Shown here: in pieces, positions 25,178 through 34,497 of the stretch
Numbering within the stretch: the stretch's first letter is position 1
How the letters are laid out: each line of letters opens with the position of its first letter
Notes under the pieces: model-generated
What the model was told of the DNA's origin: nothing
The model's input: only the letters and a program-made list of their open reading frames with translations
The model's database searches: none
Position numbers and translations under genes: made by a program
Assembly (NCBI GenBank): GCA_019421865.1
Contig: JAHZEL010000007.1
Coordinates: 124,001-188,000 of the forward strand
Direction of reading: 5' to 3'
DNA from: Desulfovibrionaceae bacterium
GTDB lineage: Bacteria > Desulfobacterota > Desulfovibrionia > Desulfovibrionales > Desulfovibrionaceae
DNA length: 64,000 nt

Positions 25178-25807
25178 ATGGGAAAAGGTCTTTCTCCTGA
25201 AGCGATAGTCCGCCGCATCCGTGAAGCGGCGGAACCCGTCGTCGCCTCGTTCGGGCTGATGCTCTGGGGTATTGAGGTGGTGTCCGGAGGACGCACGGTG
25301 GCGCGCATCTATGTGGACGCCCCCGCGGCGGATGCCTCTTCCGAAGCCGGCAACGGTGAGGATGGAACGCTGGAAGGCGTGTCCGTGGATCAGTGCGCGG
25401 AAATCTCCCGCATGGTCGGCCTGGCTCTGGAAGTCGACGAGGTGTTTGCCGACGCCTGGGTGCTGGAAGTTTCCTCCCCCGGCATGGATCGTATGTTTTT
25501 CGCCCCCCGTCAGCTCGCTCCCTACATAGGCCGGGAAATCGACGTGACGCTTGCCGATCCTCATCCCGACATCGAGGGGCGCCGCAAGTTCAGAGGGCCG
25601 CTCAGAAGCGTTTCGGAAGACCGCTTCGCCGTGGAGGTGCTTCTTGCGCCCGCCGCGGGAGAAAAGCCCGTCCCCTCGGAAGTTACCCTGCAGTGGAACT
25701 GGGTGAGAAAGGCACGCCTTGTTCCCGTTTTTCCTGACACCAGCAAGCCCGGAGCCGGAAAGAACGCGAAGAAAACCACCGGCAAAGGCGGAGGTAAGCA
25801 AGCATGA
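25178..25807 (+). CDS. rimP: ribosome maturation factor RimP
   Basis: A 209-residue 30S-assembly factor. The N-terminal alpha/beta domain contains GLMLWGIEVVSGGRTVARIYVD, and VSVDQCAEISRMVGLALEV...VLEVSSPGMDR is the RimP signature; the C-terminal SH3-like domain starts near residue 110. Longer than the E. coli protein (about 150) because of a 13-residue insert near residue 50 and a basic Lys/Gly-rich tail. ATG with TAAGG upstream. It ends in a four-base overlap with nusA (ATGA). Confidence 0.94.
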   Translation: MGKGLSPEAIVRRIREAAEPVVASFGLMLWGIEVVSGGRTVARIYVDAPAADASSEAGNGEDGTLEGVSVDQCAEISRMVGLALEVDEVFADAWVLEVSSPGMDRMFFAPRQLAPYIGREIDVTLADPHPDIEGRRKFRGPLRSVSEDRFAVEVLLAPAAGEKPVPSEVTLQWNWVRKARLVPVFPDTSKPGAGKNAKKTTGKGGGKQA

Positions 25808-27084
25808 GCCTGGAACTGAAGAAAGCCATTGAACAGATCAGCAAAGACAGAGGGCTGGATCGCGATATGCTCATCAGCACTCTTGAAGAAGCCGTGCGCA
25901 CGTCTGTGACCCGCAAGTACGGCGACGATCTGGACGTGGAAGTGCATTACAGCGACGACACTGGCGACATTGAAGTGTTCCAGTTCAAGTTTGTCGTGGA
26001 CGAGGTGGAGGATCCCCTTACGCAGATTTCCCTGGAGGAAGCCCGTCAGCACGATCCTTCCATCCAGATCGACGACGAAATGGGCTTCCGCCTGAAGGTG
26101 GAGGATCTCGGCCGCATCGCCGCCCAGTCCGCCAAGCAGGTCATCATTCAGCGCATGCGCGACGCGGAACAGGAACTCATCTACGAAGAGTTCAAGGACC
26201 GCGTGGGCGAAATCGTGAGCGGCATGGTGCAGCGCCGCGACAAGGGCGGCTGGGTCATCAACCTCGGTCGTACCGAAGCTCTGCTGCCCCGCGAAGAACA
26301 GATTCCCAGAGAGCACTACAAGCGCAACGACCGCATTCAGGCCCTCATCATCGACGTGCGCCGTGAAGGCCGCGGACCTCAGGTCATCATTTCCCGCGCG
26401 CATCGCGACTACATGGCCGCGCTGTTCCGCCGCGAAGTTCCCGAAGTGGACGACGGCAGCGTGCAGATCATGGGCGTGGCCCGCGATCCCGGTTCCCGCG
26501 CCAAGGTTGCGGTGCTGTCCCGCGAGCGCGACATCGACGCCGTGGGCGCGTGTGTCGGCGTGCGCGGTTCCCGTATTCAGAACATCGTGCAGGAGCTGCA
26601 CGGCGAGCGCATCGACATCGTGGTGTGGAGTCCCGACATCGCCACCTACGCCCGCAATGCTCTGGCTCCCGCTCTGGTTTCCCGCATCAACGTGGACGAA
26701 GCTTCCAACCTTCTGGAAGTCACCGTGCCCGACGATCAGCTCACCAACGCCATCGGCCGCAAGGGCCAGAACGTCAAGTTGGCCGCCAAGCTTCTCGGCT
26801 GGAAAATCGATATCTTCACCGAATCCCGCTACCATGAGGCCAATGCCGCCGGTCGCGGTCTGGAACAGGTGGCCAGCGTGGCCGAAATTCCGGTGGACAA
26901 GCTGATGGATGCCGGCTTCCGTTCCCTCGACGCCCTGCGCGAGGCCGACGATGCCGAACTGGCCGAAAAGCTGGATCTGGCGGCTTCCCGCATCGCCGAT
27001 CTGCGCGCGGCCGTGAACTTCCTCAGCCCCGTGGTGGAAGGCGAAGCCGAAGCCGGGGAAACGTCGGATTCGGAAAAGGAATAG
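25804..27084 (+). CDS. nusA: transcription termination/antitermination factor NusA
   Basis: A 426-residue RNA polymerase-binding factor. N-terminal domain (1-125; MSLELKKAIEQISKDRGLD), S1 domain (about 133-200; VSGMVQRRDKGGWVINLG), KH1 (HRDYMAALFRREVPEV, GVRGSRIQNIVQEL) and KH2 (IGRKGQNVKLAAKLLGW) as in the family. After these only one short acidic helix-hairpin-helix-like repeat remains (about 355-405), compared with two in E. coli (495 residues). It overlaps rimP by four bases and is followed by rnpM after three bases. Confidence 0.96.
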   Translation: MSLELKKAIEQISKDRGLDRDMLISTLEEAVRTSVTRKYGDDLDVEVHYSDDTGDIEVFQFKFVVDEVEDPLTQISLEEARQHDPSIQIDDEMGFRLKVEDLGRIAAQSAKQVIIQRMRDAEQELIYEEFKDRVGEIVSGMVQRRDKGGWVINLGRTEALLPREEQIPREHYKRNDRIQALIIDVRREGRGPQVIISRAHRDYMAALFRREVPEVDDGSVQIMGVARDPGSRAKVAVLSRERDIDAVGACVGVRGSRIQNIVQELHGERIDIVVWSPDIATYARNALAPALVSRINVDEASNLLEVTVPDDQLTNAIGRKGQNVKLAAKLLGWKIDIFTESRYHEANAAGRGLEQVASVAEIPVDKLMDAGFRSLDALREADDAELAEKLDLAASRIADLRAAVNFLSPVVEGEAEAGETSDSEKE

Positions 27085-27087
27085 AGC

Positions 27088-27330
27088 ATGAACGAAAGGC
27101 AGGGGCCTGTACGCATGTGTGTCGTATGCAGACGGCGCTTTGCCAAGTCGCAGCTTTTGCGTCATGTGCCAGCCCTGGACAATGTCTCTGCCGGGAACGG
27201 CCTTGTGGCAGACGAAGCACAGACAAGGCCGGGCCGCGGCTGGTATGTATGCGACGATCCGGCCTGCCGGGAGCGTTTCGCAGGCATGAAGTTCAGGCGC
27301 AAATCTCACAAGGGGAGCAAGAATGGATAA
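27088..27330 (+). CDS. rnpM: YlxR/RnpM family RNA-binding protein
   Basis: An 80-residue member of the YlxR (DUF448) family, now linked to RNase P modulation in Bacillus. It starts with the typical PVRMCVVCRRRFAKSQLLRH and continues GRGWYVCDDPACRERF, holding CxxC and a second Cys pair. It lies between nusA and infB, its usual place, and overlaps the infB start by eight bases. Confidence 0.88.
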   Translation: MNERQGPVRMCVVCRRRFAKSQLLRHVPALDNVSAGNGLVADEAQTRPGRGWYVCDDPACRERFAGMKFRRKSHKGSKNG

Positions 27331-30300
27331 GATAAAGATAAAAGATGCCGCGACCGAGCTGGGCATGAAGCCCGAAGAGCTTGTGACCCGCCTGCGCGAG
27401 GCGGGGATAGAAAAAACGGTAAAAGGGTCCATCTCCCCGGAAGAATACGAAAAAGTCAAGGTTAAAAAGTCGGAGGCCTCTGTGGAAGTTGTCCGCAAGG
27501 ACGTTATTATACGTCGTCGTTCCAAGCCGGCAGCAGCGGAAGCTCCTGCCGCTCCCGTAGTCGAAGAGAAAACCGCGGCTCCCGCCGTTGCAGCGGAAGC
27601 CCCCGCTGCCGCGGAAAGCACGGCTGCAGAGTCCAAGCCTGCGCCTGCCGCCGAAAAGGCCCCCAGAAAGCCCCGGACCGCCCGTGAACCTGCTCCCGTG
27701 GCCCGCATCGTGCGCCCTGCCCAGAAGGTGGAAACGCCTGCGGCCCGCATCGTGACGCCGGAACCCGTTCAGGCTCCCGCCGCCGCGCCCGTGGAAAGCG
27801 CCCCTGCTCCGGAAAAAGCCCCCGCAGCTGCCGCCGAAACGACCTCCGCTCCCGTGACGGAAGAGGTCCGCGCCGACAAGGCTCCCCGCGCCCGCAAGGT
27901 GGAAGCCCCCGCGGCCCGCATCGTGACGCCTGCCGCAGCGGCCGCGCCCGCTGCTTCTGCCGCCGTTGTGGAAGCGGCTCCCGCAGAAGCCAAGCCTGCT
28001 CCCGCTCCCGAAGCCCCGAAGGCCGACCGTGCCCGCAGAGCTCCTGCGGCTTCCGCGGAACCGGAAGGTTCCTCGCAGCCCAGCCTGCTGCCTCCCGTGC
28101 AGGAACGCCGCCACGCGACCGAAGAAGGTGAAGGCGAAGACTCCCGCAGAAAGGCTCAGCCCGCCGCTTCCGACGGTGCGCCCCGCGTGCGTGTGATTTC
28201 CCGTCCCGACCCGGCTCAGGCCCGCATCATCCGTCCCGCTTCTCCCTCGGAAGGCCGTTCCGGCCGCGACGGAGACAGCCGTCGTGACGGCGGACGCCGC
28301 GACATGCGCAGCACCCGCCCCGACGCGCGCGAAGGACGCGACAATGACGGTCGCGATCGCGACAGCCGTGACAACAACCGTCGTCCCGGCGGCAATCGTC
28401 CGGCAGGCGGTCGTCCCGCCGGCGGCCGTTCTTCCGGCGGCGCGCCCTTCACGCCGCCCTTCGGCCAGCAGCCGCCCATGGAGAACGAGCAGAGCCGCAA
28501 GAAGCGCAACAACAAGAGCCGCCGCTCCAACGATTTCCCGCAGGATGCCGACGATTTCAGCCGTCGTCACGGCGGTCCCGACATGGATGATGATGAAGGC
28601 ATGGTGCGTACCCGCCGTTCGCACAAGCCCAAGAAACAGCAGCATCAGGCGCCCAGCCAGTCCACCCAGCCCATGAAGGCCGCCAAGCGCAAGATCCGCG
28701 TGGAAGAATCCATCCGCGTGGCGGACATGGCCCATCAGATGGGTGTGAAGTCCAGCGAAATCATCAAGATTCTGTTCGGACTCGGCGTCATGGCCACCAT
28801 CAACAACGCCCTTGATATCGACACCGCCACGCTCGTGGCCGCCGAATTCGGCTATGAAGTGGAAAAGGTGGGCTTCTCCGAAGAGGATTACCTCGTGCCC
28901 TCCGTGGTCGATACGCCCGAAATGCTGAAGCCGCGTCCCCCGGTCGTGACCATCATGGGTCACGTCGACCACGGCAAGACCTCCCTGCTCGACGCCATCC
29001 GCAAGACCAGCGTGACCAGCGGCGAAGCCGGCGGCATCACCCAGCACATCGGCGCCTATCACGTCAAGACCAAGCGCGGCGACATCGTGTTTCTCGACAC
29101 CCCCGGTCACGCGGCCTTCACCGCCATGCGTGCCCGCGGCGCTCAGGTGACCGACCTTGTGGTGCTCGTGGTTGCGGCCGACGACGGCGTCATGGAACAG
29201 ACCCGTGAAGCCATCAACCACTCCCGCGCTGCAGGCGTGCCCATTCTGGTGGCCGTGAACAAGATCGATAAGGAAACCGCCAACCCCGACCGCGTGCTCC
29301 GCGAACTCTCCGAACTCGGACTTCAGCCCGAAGCCTGGGGCGGCGACACCGTGGTGGGCATGGTCTCCGCCAAGACCGGCAAGGGTCTGGACGATCTTCT
29401 GGAACTCATCGCCCTTCAGGCGGAAATTCTGGAACTCAAGGCCAACCCCGACAAGCCCGCCCGCGGTCACGTGGTGGAAGCCAAGCTGGACAAGGGCCGC
29501 GGCCCCGTGGCTACCGTGCTCGTGCAGGAAGGTACGCTCCATCAGGGCGACGTCTTCGTGTGCGGCGTGTTCTCCGGCCGCGTGCGTGCCCTGTTCAACG
29601 ACCAGGGGCGCAAGATCAAGGAAGCCGGTCCTTCCATGCCTGTGGAAATTCAGGGCTTCGAAGGCGTGCCGGAAGCCGGTGACGAATTCGTGTGCCTCGA
29701 AGACGAAAAGACCGCCCGCCGCATTGCGGAATCTCGTGCGACCAAGCTGAGAGAAAAGGAACTGGCCAAGGTTTCCCGCGTCACGCTGGAGAACTTCCTC
29801 AAGCAGAGCGCCGACACGCAGGAAACCCTCGTGCTCAACGTGGTGCTCAAGGCCGACGTGCAGGGCTCTCTGGAAGCCATTACCGAATCTCTGCGCAAGC
29901 TCAGCACCGAGAAGGTCCGCATCGACATCATCCACGGCGGCGCAGGCGCCATTTCGGAATCCGACGTCATGCTGGCTGCGGCCTCCAACGCCATCATCAT
30001 CGGCTTCAACGTGCGTCCTACCGCGAAGGTCAAGGAAGTGGCCGAGCAGGAACAGGTGGACATCCGCTTCTACGACATCATCTACAAGCTTGTGGATGAG
30101 ATCAAGAGCGCCATGGCCGGTCTGCTGGCTCCCGTTTCCAAGGAAGTCTATCTCGGCCAGGCCGAGGTCCGCCAGACCTTCTCCCTGCCCAAGATCGGCA
30201 TCATCGCCGGCTGCATGGTCACAGACGGCAAGCTCACCCGTACCGCCAACGTGCGCCTCCTGCGCGACGGCGTGGTGGTGTACACCGGCAAGGTCGCCTC

Positions 30301-30442
30301 GCTCAAGCGCCTCAAGGATGACGCCCGCGAAGTCGTGCGCAACCTGGAGTGCGGCGTCGGCCTCGACAACTTCCACGACATCAAGGTCGGCGACATCATC
30401 GAAGCCTTCGAAATGGTGGAAGAAGCCGCTTCTCTCGATTAA
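27323..30442 (+). CDS. infB: translation initiation factor IF-2
   Basis: A 1039-residue GTPase that places fMet-tRNA on the 30S subunit. Residues 1-45 form an IF2_N domain (IKDAATELGMKPEELVTRL). Residues ~55-450 are a long Ala/Pro/Glu-rich then Arg/Asp/Gly-rich unstructured region, making the protein longer than E. coli IF2 (890). A second IF2_N-like domain follows (IRVADMAHQMGVKSSEII). The G domain begins near residue 540 with GHVDHGKTS, DTPGHAAF and VNKIDK, then domains II-IV (RHVVE-like GHVVEAKLDKGRG, GVGLDNFHDIKVGD). Last gene of the operon, followed by a hairpin terminator. Confidence 0.97.
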   Translation: MDKIKIKDAATELGMKPEELVTRLREAGIEKTVKGSISPEEYEKVKVKKSEASVEVVRKDVIIRRRSKPAAAEAPAAPVVEEKTAAPAVAAEAPAAAESTAAESKPAPAAEKAPRKPRTAREPAPVARIVRPAQKVETPAARIVTPEPVQAPAAAPVESAPAPEKAPAAAAETTSAPVTEEVRADKAPRARKVEAPAARIVTPAAAAAPAASAAVVEAAPAEAKPAPAPEAPKADRARRAPAASAEPEGSSQPSLLPPVQERRHATEEGEGEDSRRKAQPAASDGAPRVRVISRPDPAQARIIRPASPSEGRSGRDGDSRRDGGRRDMRSTRPDAREGRDNDGRDRDSRDNNRRPGGNRPAGGRPAGGRSSGGAPFTPPFGQQPPMENEQSRKKRNNKSRRSNDFPQDADDFSRRHGGPDMDDDEGMVRTRRSHKPKKQQHQAPSQSTQPMKAAKRKIRVEESIRVADMAHQMGVKSSEIIKILFGLGVMATINNALDIDTATLVAAEFGYEVEKVGFSEEDYLVPSVVDTPEMLKPRPPVVTIMGHVDHGKTSLLDAIRKTSVTSGEAGGITQHIGAYHVKTKRGDIVFLDTPGHAAFTAMRARGAQVTDLVVLVVAADDGVMEQTREAINHSRAAGVPILVAVNKIDKETANPDRVLRELSELGLQPEAWGGDTVVGMVSAKTGKGLDDLLELIALQAEILELKANPDKPARGHVVEAKLDKGRGPVATVLVQEGTLHQGDVFVCGVFSGRVRALFNDQGRKIKEAGPSMPVEIQGFEGVPEAGDEFVCLEDEKTARRIAESRATKLREKELAKVSRVTLENFLKQSADTQETLVLNVVLKADVQGSLEAITESLRKLSTEKVRIDIIHGGAGAISESDVMLAAASNAIIIGFNVRPTAKVKEVAEQEQVDIRFYDIIYKLVDEIKSAMAGLLAPVSKEVYLGQAEVRQTFSLPKIGIIAGCMVTDGKLTRTANVRLLRDGVVVYTGKVASLKRLKDDAREVVRNLECGVGLDNFHDIKVGDIIEAFEMVEEAASLD

Positions 30443-30447
30443 TCCGC

Positions 30448-30479
30448 CGTGCCGGAGCCTCAAGGTTCCGGCACGTTTT
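30448..30479 (+). terminator. terminator after infB
   Basis: CGTGCCGGA and TCCGGCACG pair around a 10-base loop, followed by TTTT. It lies six bases after the infB stop. The T-run is short. Confidence 0.65.
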
Positions 30480-30532
30480 GCCGAGTAGCCCGCTTTTTGA
30501 CGGGATGCAAGGGCGGGTACAGAACAATACAA

Positions 30533-30571
30533 CAAGGCCGGAAAACGGAATAATTCCGTTTTCCGGCCTTG
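30533..30571. terminator. perfect 19-bp palindrome, terminator of the glycyl radical enzyme operon
   Basis: CAAGGCCGGAAAACGGAAT is followed, after one base, by its exact reverse complement. It lies 20 bases after the activase stop and about 90 bases after infB, between convergent units, so a bidirectional terminator is most likely, although there is no long T-run. Confidence 0.7.
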
Positions 30572-30592
30572 TTTCATGCAACGCTCAGGACG

Positions 30593-31522
30593 TCAGATCA
30601 GAGGGACGGACGTCTTCAGCTGCTTTTTGAGTTCTTCCACATGCCCGGTGGACATGCTGTGGAGATCTTTCAACGCATAGGATTTGCCCATGAATTCATA
30701 TTTTGAGGAGCCGAAGTTGTGGAAAGGCAGCAGCTCGTAGCGGACTTTTTCAGATCGGGCATGCTTTTCAACGAAATCGGCAATACGCTGGAGCTGCTCC
30801 ACATTGTCGTTGACTCCGGGAATCACCGGCGTGCGCACGGTGACGGGCTTGTCGGGAAACTCCTCGCAGAGTCTTGCAAAGTTCTCCAGAATGAGCTTGT
30901 TCGGCACACCCGTACATTCTTCGTGCAGATCGGAAGAGAATATCTTGATATCATAGAAAATGAAGTCGAGCGCGCTGAAAACCGGCCTTGCCTTTTCCCA
31001 CGCAGCGCAGCCCGTAGTCTCGATAGCCGTTTCAAAGCCCTCTTCCTCAGCCCTCTGCAGCAGGGCCAAGGCAAATTCCGGCTGAAGGAGCGGCTCGCCT
31101 CCGCTCAGGGTGAGCCCGCCTCCAGAGCGGGAGTAAAAAGCCTCATCCGCCCTCACTTTTCTTATGACTTCCTCGACCGTCATCGGACTTCCCATGCGTT
31201 CGAGCGCCTTGGCCGGACATACGTCCACGCAGGCCATGCAGGATGAACAAAGCTCCCTCTGAATGATAACCCGACCGTCCCCGTTTTTGCAAACGGCATG
31301 CTGCGGGCAGACGGAAGCGCACAGACCGCATTTTTCCAGCGAGATGCACTTGTCGCTTTTGACGGCAAGTTCGGGATGAATAGCCATGCCTTCCGGATTG
31401 GAACACCAGCGGCAGTGCAGCGGACAGCCTTTGAAGAAAACGAGAGTCCGTATGCCCGGGCCGTCGTGCAGGCAGAATTTCTGAATGTTGAAGATGAGTC
31501 CGAGAGGTGCTTCTCGCTGCAT
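30593..31522 (-). CDS. radical SAM glycyl-radical-enzyme activase
   Basis: A 309-residue activase that installs the glycyl radical on its partner enzyme using SAM. The SAM-cluster motif CPLHCRWC type CxxxCxxC is at Cys33, Cys37, Cys40, preceded by HDGPGIRTLVFFKG. Two ferredoxin-type [4Fe-4S] sites follow (Cys59, 65, 68, 72 with 78, and Cys92, 95, 98, 102), the architecture of activases for CutC, glycerol dehydratase, HPAD and sulfite-lyases rather than the short PflA. The start at 31522 has GGAGG eight bases upstream, removing 19 codons of open frame. Last gene of the operon; its partner is the enzyme at 35591. Confidence 0.92.
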   Translation of the reverse strand: MQREAPLGLIFNIQKFCLHDGPGIRTLVFFKGCPLHCRWCSNPEGMAIHPELAVKSDKCISLEKCGLCASVCPQHAVCKNGDGRVIIQRELCSSCMACVDVCPAKALERMGSPMTVEEVIRKVRADEAFYSRSGGGLTLSGGEPLLQPEFALALLQRAEEEGFETAIETTGCAAWEKARPVFSALDFIFYDIKIFSSDLHEECTGVPNKLILENFARLCEEFPDKPVTVRTPVIPGVNDNVEQLQRIADFVEKHARSEKVRYELLPFHNFGSSKYEFMGKSYALKDLHSMSTGHVEELKKQLKTSVPLI

Positions 31523-31582
31523 ATGATGATCCTCCAGAGAAACTGCCCCGTTTCTCCCGAGGGAAAAACGGGGCAGCACGAA

Positions 31583-32422
31583 TTAGAACATTCCGCCGTT
31601 GACGGCAATGGTTTGCCCCGTGATGTACGAGGCCGCGTCGCTGGCCAGGAAGGTCACGGTATTGGCCTGTTCCTGAACGGTGCTGAAACGTCCGAGCGGA
31701 ATCAGCTCAAGAAAGAGCTGGTAGCCCTCTTCCGTCATGTTTTCCATGAAGCGTTCCTTCCAGCCGGGCTCTTCCATTTCACACATGCCGGGGGCGACGG
31801 AATTGACCGTGATGCCGGCACCGGCGACTTCCAGAGCCAGACTGCGCGTGAAGGCGATGACGCCGCCTTTGGCGGAACTGTAATGCGGGCTATGGGCACT
31901 GAGATTGGCCAACCCCGCGATGGAAGACATATTGATGATCCTGCCGTAGTGCTTCGGCTCCATGATCTTGAGAGCTTCGCGGCAGCAGTAGAACACGCTG
32001 TTCAGGTTGTTGTGGATAAACGCCTCCCAGTCTTCATCGGACATGTTTTTCGTAATTTCGAGAGAATACTTGGGGCCGGTCTTTCCGACAAGGCGGAGAA
32101 ACTTCAGACGGTCGGCATACCCTGTAGGATTGGAGCGCAGCGTCGCCGCGTTGTTGACCAGAATATCCAGCGTGCCATAGTGCTCCACGACCTTCGCGAA
32201 CATGGCCTTGACGGATTCGCTGCTGCCCACGTCGCACTGAACGGGAAAAACGTCATAGCCCATGGCCCGCAGAGATTCCGCGACCTTCTCGTTCTTGGCC
32301 TGAGTTCTTCCGCAGAAGGCGACCCGTGCCCCTTCCGCAGCCAGAGTTTTAACGATGCAGAGTCCTATTCCCTGAGTGCCGCCGGTGACTAGAGCGACTT
32401 TTCCCTGAAGATGAAGATCCAT
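31583..32422 (-). CDS. short-chain dehydrogenase/reductase (SDR)
   Basis: A 279-residue classical SDR: cofactor motif TGGTQGIG (13-20), NNAA (90-93), catalytic Ser167 (NMSSIAG), Tyr181 and Lys185 (YSSAK). The CGRT stretch after the second strand lacks the acidic residue typical of strict NAD enzymes, so NADP use is possible. A 25-residue insertion (about 98-123, GYADRLKFLRLVGKTGPKYS) lies where substrate specificity is set. It sits between the TRAP permease and the activase, so it probably acts on the glycyl radical enzyme's substrate or product (alcohol/ketone or aldehyde step). The start at AAAGGAG plus ATG; an upstream GTG would add 21 residues. Confidence 0.88.
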   Translation of the reverse strand: MDLHLQGKVALVTGGTQGIGLCIVKTLAAEGARVAFCGRTQAKNEKVAESLRAMGYDVFPVQCDVGSSESVKAMFAKVVEHYGTLDILVNNAATLRSNPTGYADRLKFLRLVGKTGPKYSLEITKNMSDEDWEAFIHNNLNSVFYCCREALKIMEPKHYGRIINMSSIAGLANLSAHSPHYSSAKGGVIAFTRSLALEVAGAGITVNSVAPGMCEMEEPGWKERFMENMTEEGYQLFLELIPLGRFSTVQEQANTVTFLASDAASYITGQTIAVNGGMF

Positions 32423-32575
32423 GATGTCTCCTTTGACGGTAGTGGATGAAGGAACGCTTCCCGACTGTATTGCGAAGGGACGCACCTGCCCTGCCCCGGC
32501 CGGAAACGGCCGGGAGAACAGGTATGCTGAGGGGAGCTGGGTATGGGGACGTGCTCCGTGAGGAGCTTTTATGCG

Positions 32576-34429
32576 TTATCGACTCATAAGATCCGGCAGG
32601 AACAGCGTAAGCTGCGGAACCACATTGACGATGAACAGAACGACAAGCAGAGCTCCAAGGAAGGGAAGCACGCCCTTCGAAAGGGACTCCATGCTCACAT
32701 CGCCAATCTGACTTCCGACAAAGAGGTTCATACCTATGGGCGGCGTGAGGAAGCCGATAGCGAGGTTGACAGTTATCAGAACGCCGAAGTGAACAAGATC
32801 TATACCGAAAGCCTGTGCTATGGGCAGCAGGATGGGCGTCAGAATAATGATGGCGCTGAGCGGCTCCATGAAGGTACCCACCACGAGCAGCAGAAGGCTC
32901 AGCAGCAGAAGAACGACCCACTTGTTTTCCGTCATGCTGGTGATGGCCTGCGTGATGATCTGGGGAATCTGTTCAATGGTGAGCAGCTGACCGAAAACGG
33001 TAGCCATGGCGAAAACCAGGTTGATGCTGGCATAGGTGATGATAGGTTCGGTCAGATTTTCCAGCAGATTTTCTCTGTTGATCCCCTTGTAGACGAAGAT
33101 ACCCACATAAAAGCCGTAGAAGGCAGCCACGGCCGCGGCTTCGGTAGGCGTCATAATGCCGCCGTAGATGCCACCAAGAATAATGACGGGAACGGCCAGA
33201 GCCCACTTGGCTTCCCAGGCCGCGGCGCGAAGATTGCGGGAGGAAACGGCCTCAGGATCTCCCTTCCAGCCGTGCTTGCGGGAAATGAAGTAGGCAACGA
33301 GCATAAGAGCTGCGCCGCAGACCAGACCGGGAAGAATACCGCCGGCAAAGAGCTTTACGATGGATTCCTGAGCGGAGATGCCATACATGAGCAGCGGATT
33401 GCTGGGAGGAATGATGACGCCGATGATGCCCGCAGAAGCAACGATGGCCGTGGAGAAAACCCGATCATAGCCGCGTTCCACCATGGCGGGAATGGTAATA
33501 CAGCCGATGGCGGCCACTGTAGCCGGCCCGGAACCGCAGATGGCGGCAAAGAACATGCAGGTGGCCACGGAGGCCATGGCCATGCCGCCGTAATACTTGC
33601 CCAGCAGCTGGTCGGCCAGACCTACGAGGCGGGAAGAAAGGCCTCCGCCGGCCATGAAGGTTCCGGCCGCCAGGAAGAACGGAATGGCCATGAGGGCGAA
33701 GCTGTCGATGGCCGTGTAGGTCGTGGAGGCTATGTATTCGATGGGAAGGGTGTCGCAGCCAAGTATGGTGGCCATGCAGGCAAGACCGATGGCTACGCCG
33801 AGAGGCACGCTTATCATGGCAAAGGTCAGGAAATACCCGAACATGTAGGCGGCGGCGTTCCCCTCGCCTCCGGCAGAGATGGCCGGCATAAAGATAATGG
33901 CGATGAGAACCGCGGAGAGCAGCGCCTTCAGCAGACCATGCGCCTTTATGGATTTTGCCACTTCTATGCAGAGTCGCAGAATGGTCAGCGAGAAGGCCAC
34001 GGGAAGAATGAGATACAGCACGCCCTGAGGAATGCCCATCATGGGAGTATACTGCTTGAATTCATTGACCATTTGTATGTGTTCCCAGCCCTTGGAGACA
34101 ATGAGGCCTGCCAGCAGCATGAACACGAAGCTGGAAAGATTGTCGATGACGGGCTGAAACCATTTGGGCAGATTGTCGTAAATAACCGTGATGCGGATAT
34201 TGGTTTTGTATTTTACGCACAGCGGGAGCGCCAGATAGGTGATCCACACGCACAGGGAGCGGGAGAGTTCCTCCGTCCAGCTCAGGGAGGCCGCATCGGG
34301 AAAAAGCCCGCCGATGATGTACCGATAAAAGGTTTGAAGAAAAACGATATGAATGATCAGCAGAAGACCGACGGCAAGCAGGTATTTTTCCGCATACTCG
34401 TCACACCAGTGCAGAATCCGTTTGATCAT
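32576..34429 (-). CDS. TRAP transporter, fused small (DctQ) and large (DctM) membrane subunits
   Basis: A 617-residue fused permease. Residues 1-165 form a four-helix DctQ domain (SLSWTEELSRSLCVWITYLALPLCV), and about 190-617 form the twelve-helix DctM elevator domain with AIGLACMATILG, PFFLAAGTFMAGGGLSSRL, SGPATVAAIG, VIIPPSNPLLMYG, TPTEAAAVAAFYG and the closing FLTPPIGMNLFVGSQIG. Imports an anionic solute delivered by the DctP protein using the sodium gradient. The start has GGAACTG upstream at 34429. Lies between dctP and the SDR gene; the 153 bases to the SDR start are the largest gap in the operon. Confidence 0.93.
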   Translation of the reverse strand: MIKRILHWCDEYAEKYLLAVGLLLIIHIVFLQTFYRYIIGGLFPDAASLSWTEELSRSLCVWITYLALPLCVKYKTNIRITVIYDNLPKWFQPVIDNLSSFVFMLLAGLIVSKGWEHIQMVNEFKQYTPMMGIPQGVLYLILPVAFSLTILRLCIEVAKSIKAHGLLKALLSAVLIAIIFMPAISAGGEGNAAAYMFGYFLTFAMISVPLGVAIGLACMATILGCDTLPIEYIASTTYTAIDSFALMAIPFFLAAGTFMAGGGLSSRLVGLADQLLGKYYGGMAMASVATCMFFAAICGSGPATVAAIGCITIPAMVERGYDRVFSTAIVASAGIIGVIIPPSNPLLMYGISAQESIVKLFAGGILPGLVCGAALMLVAYFISRKHGWKGDPEAVSSRNLRAAAWEAKWALAVPVIILGGIYGGIMTPTEAAAVAAFYGFYVGIFVYKGINRENLLENLTEPIITYASINLVFAMATVFGQLLTIEQIPQIITQAITSMTENKWVVLLLLSLLLLVVGTFMEPLSAIIILTPILLPIAQAFGIDLVHFGVLITVNLAIGFLTPPIGMNLFVGSQIGDVSMESLSKGVLPFLGALLVVLFIVNVVPQLTLFLPDLMSR

Positions 34430-34497
34430 GGGCAGTTCCTCGAAGCGTTTTCTTGAAAAAAGGGCTGCGGAACAGAAGAGTTCCGCAGCCGGCATAT

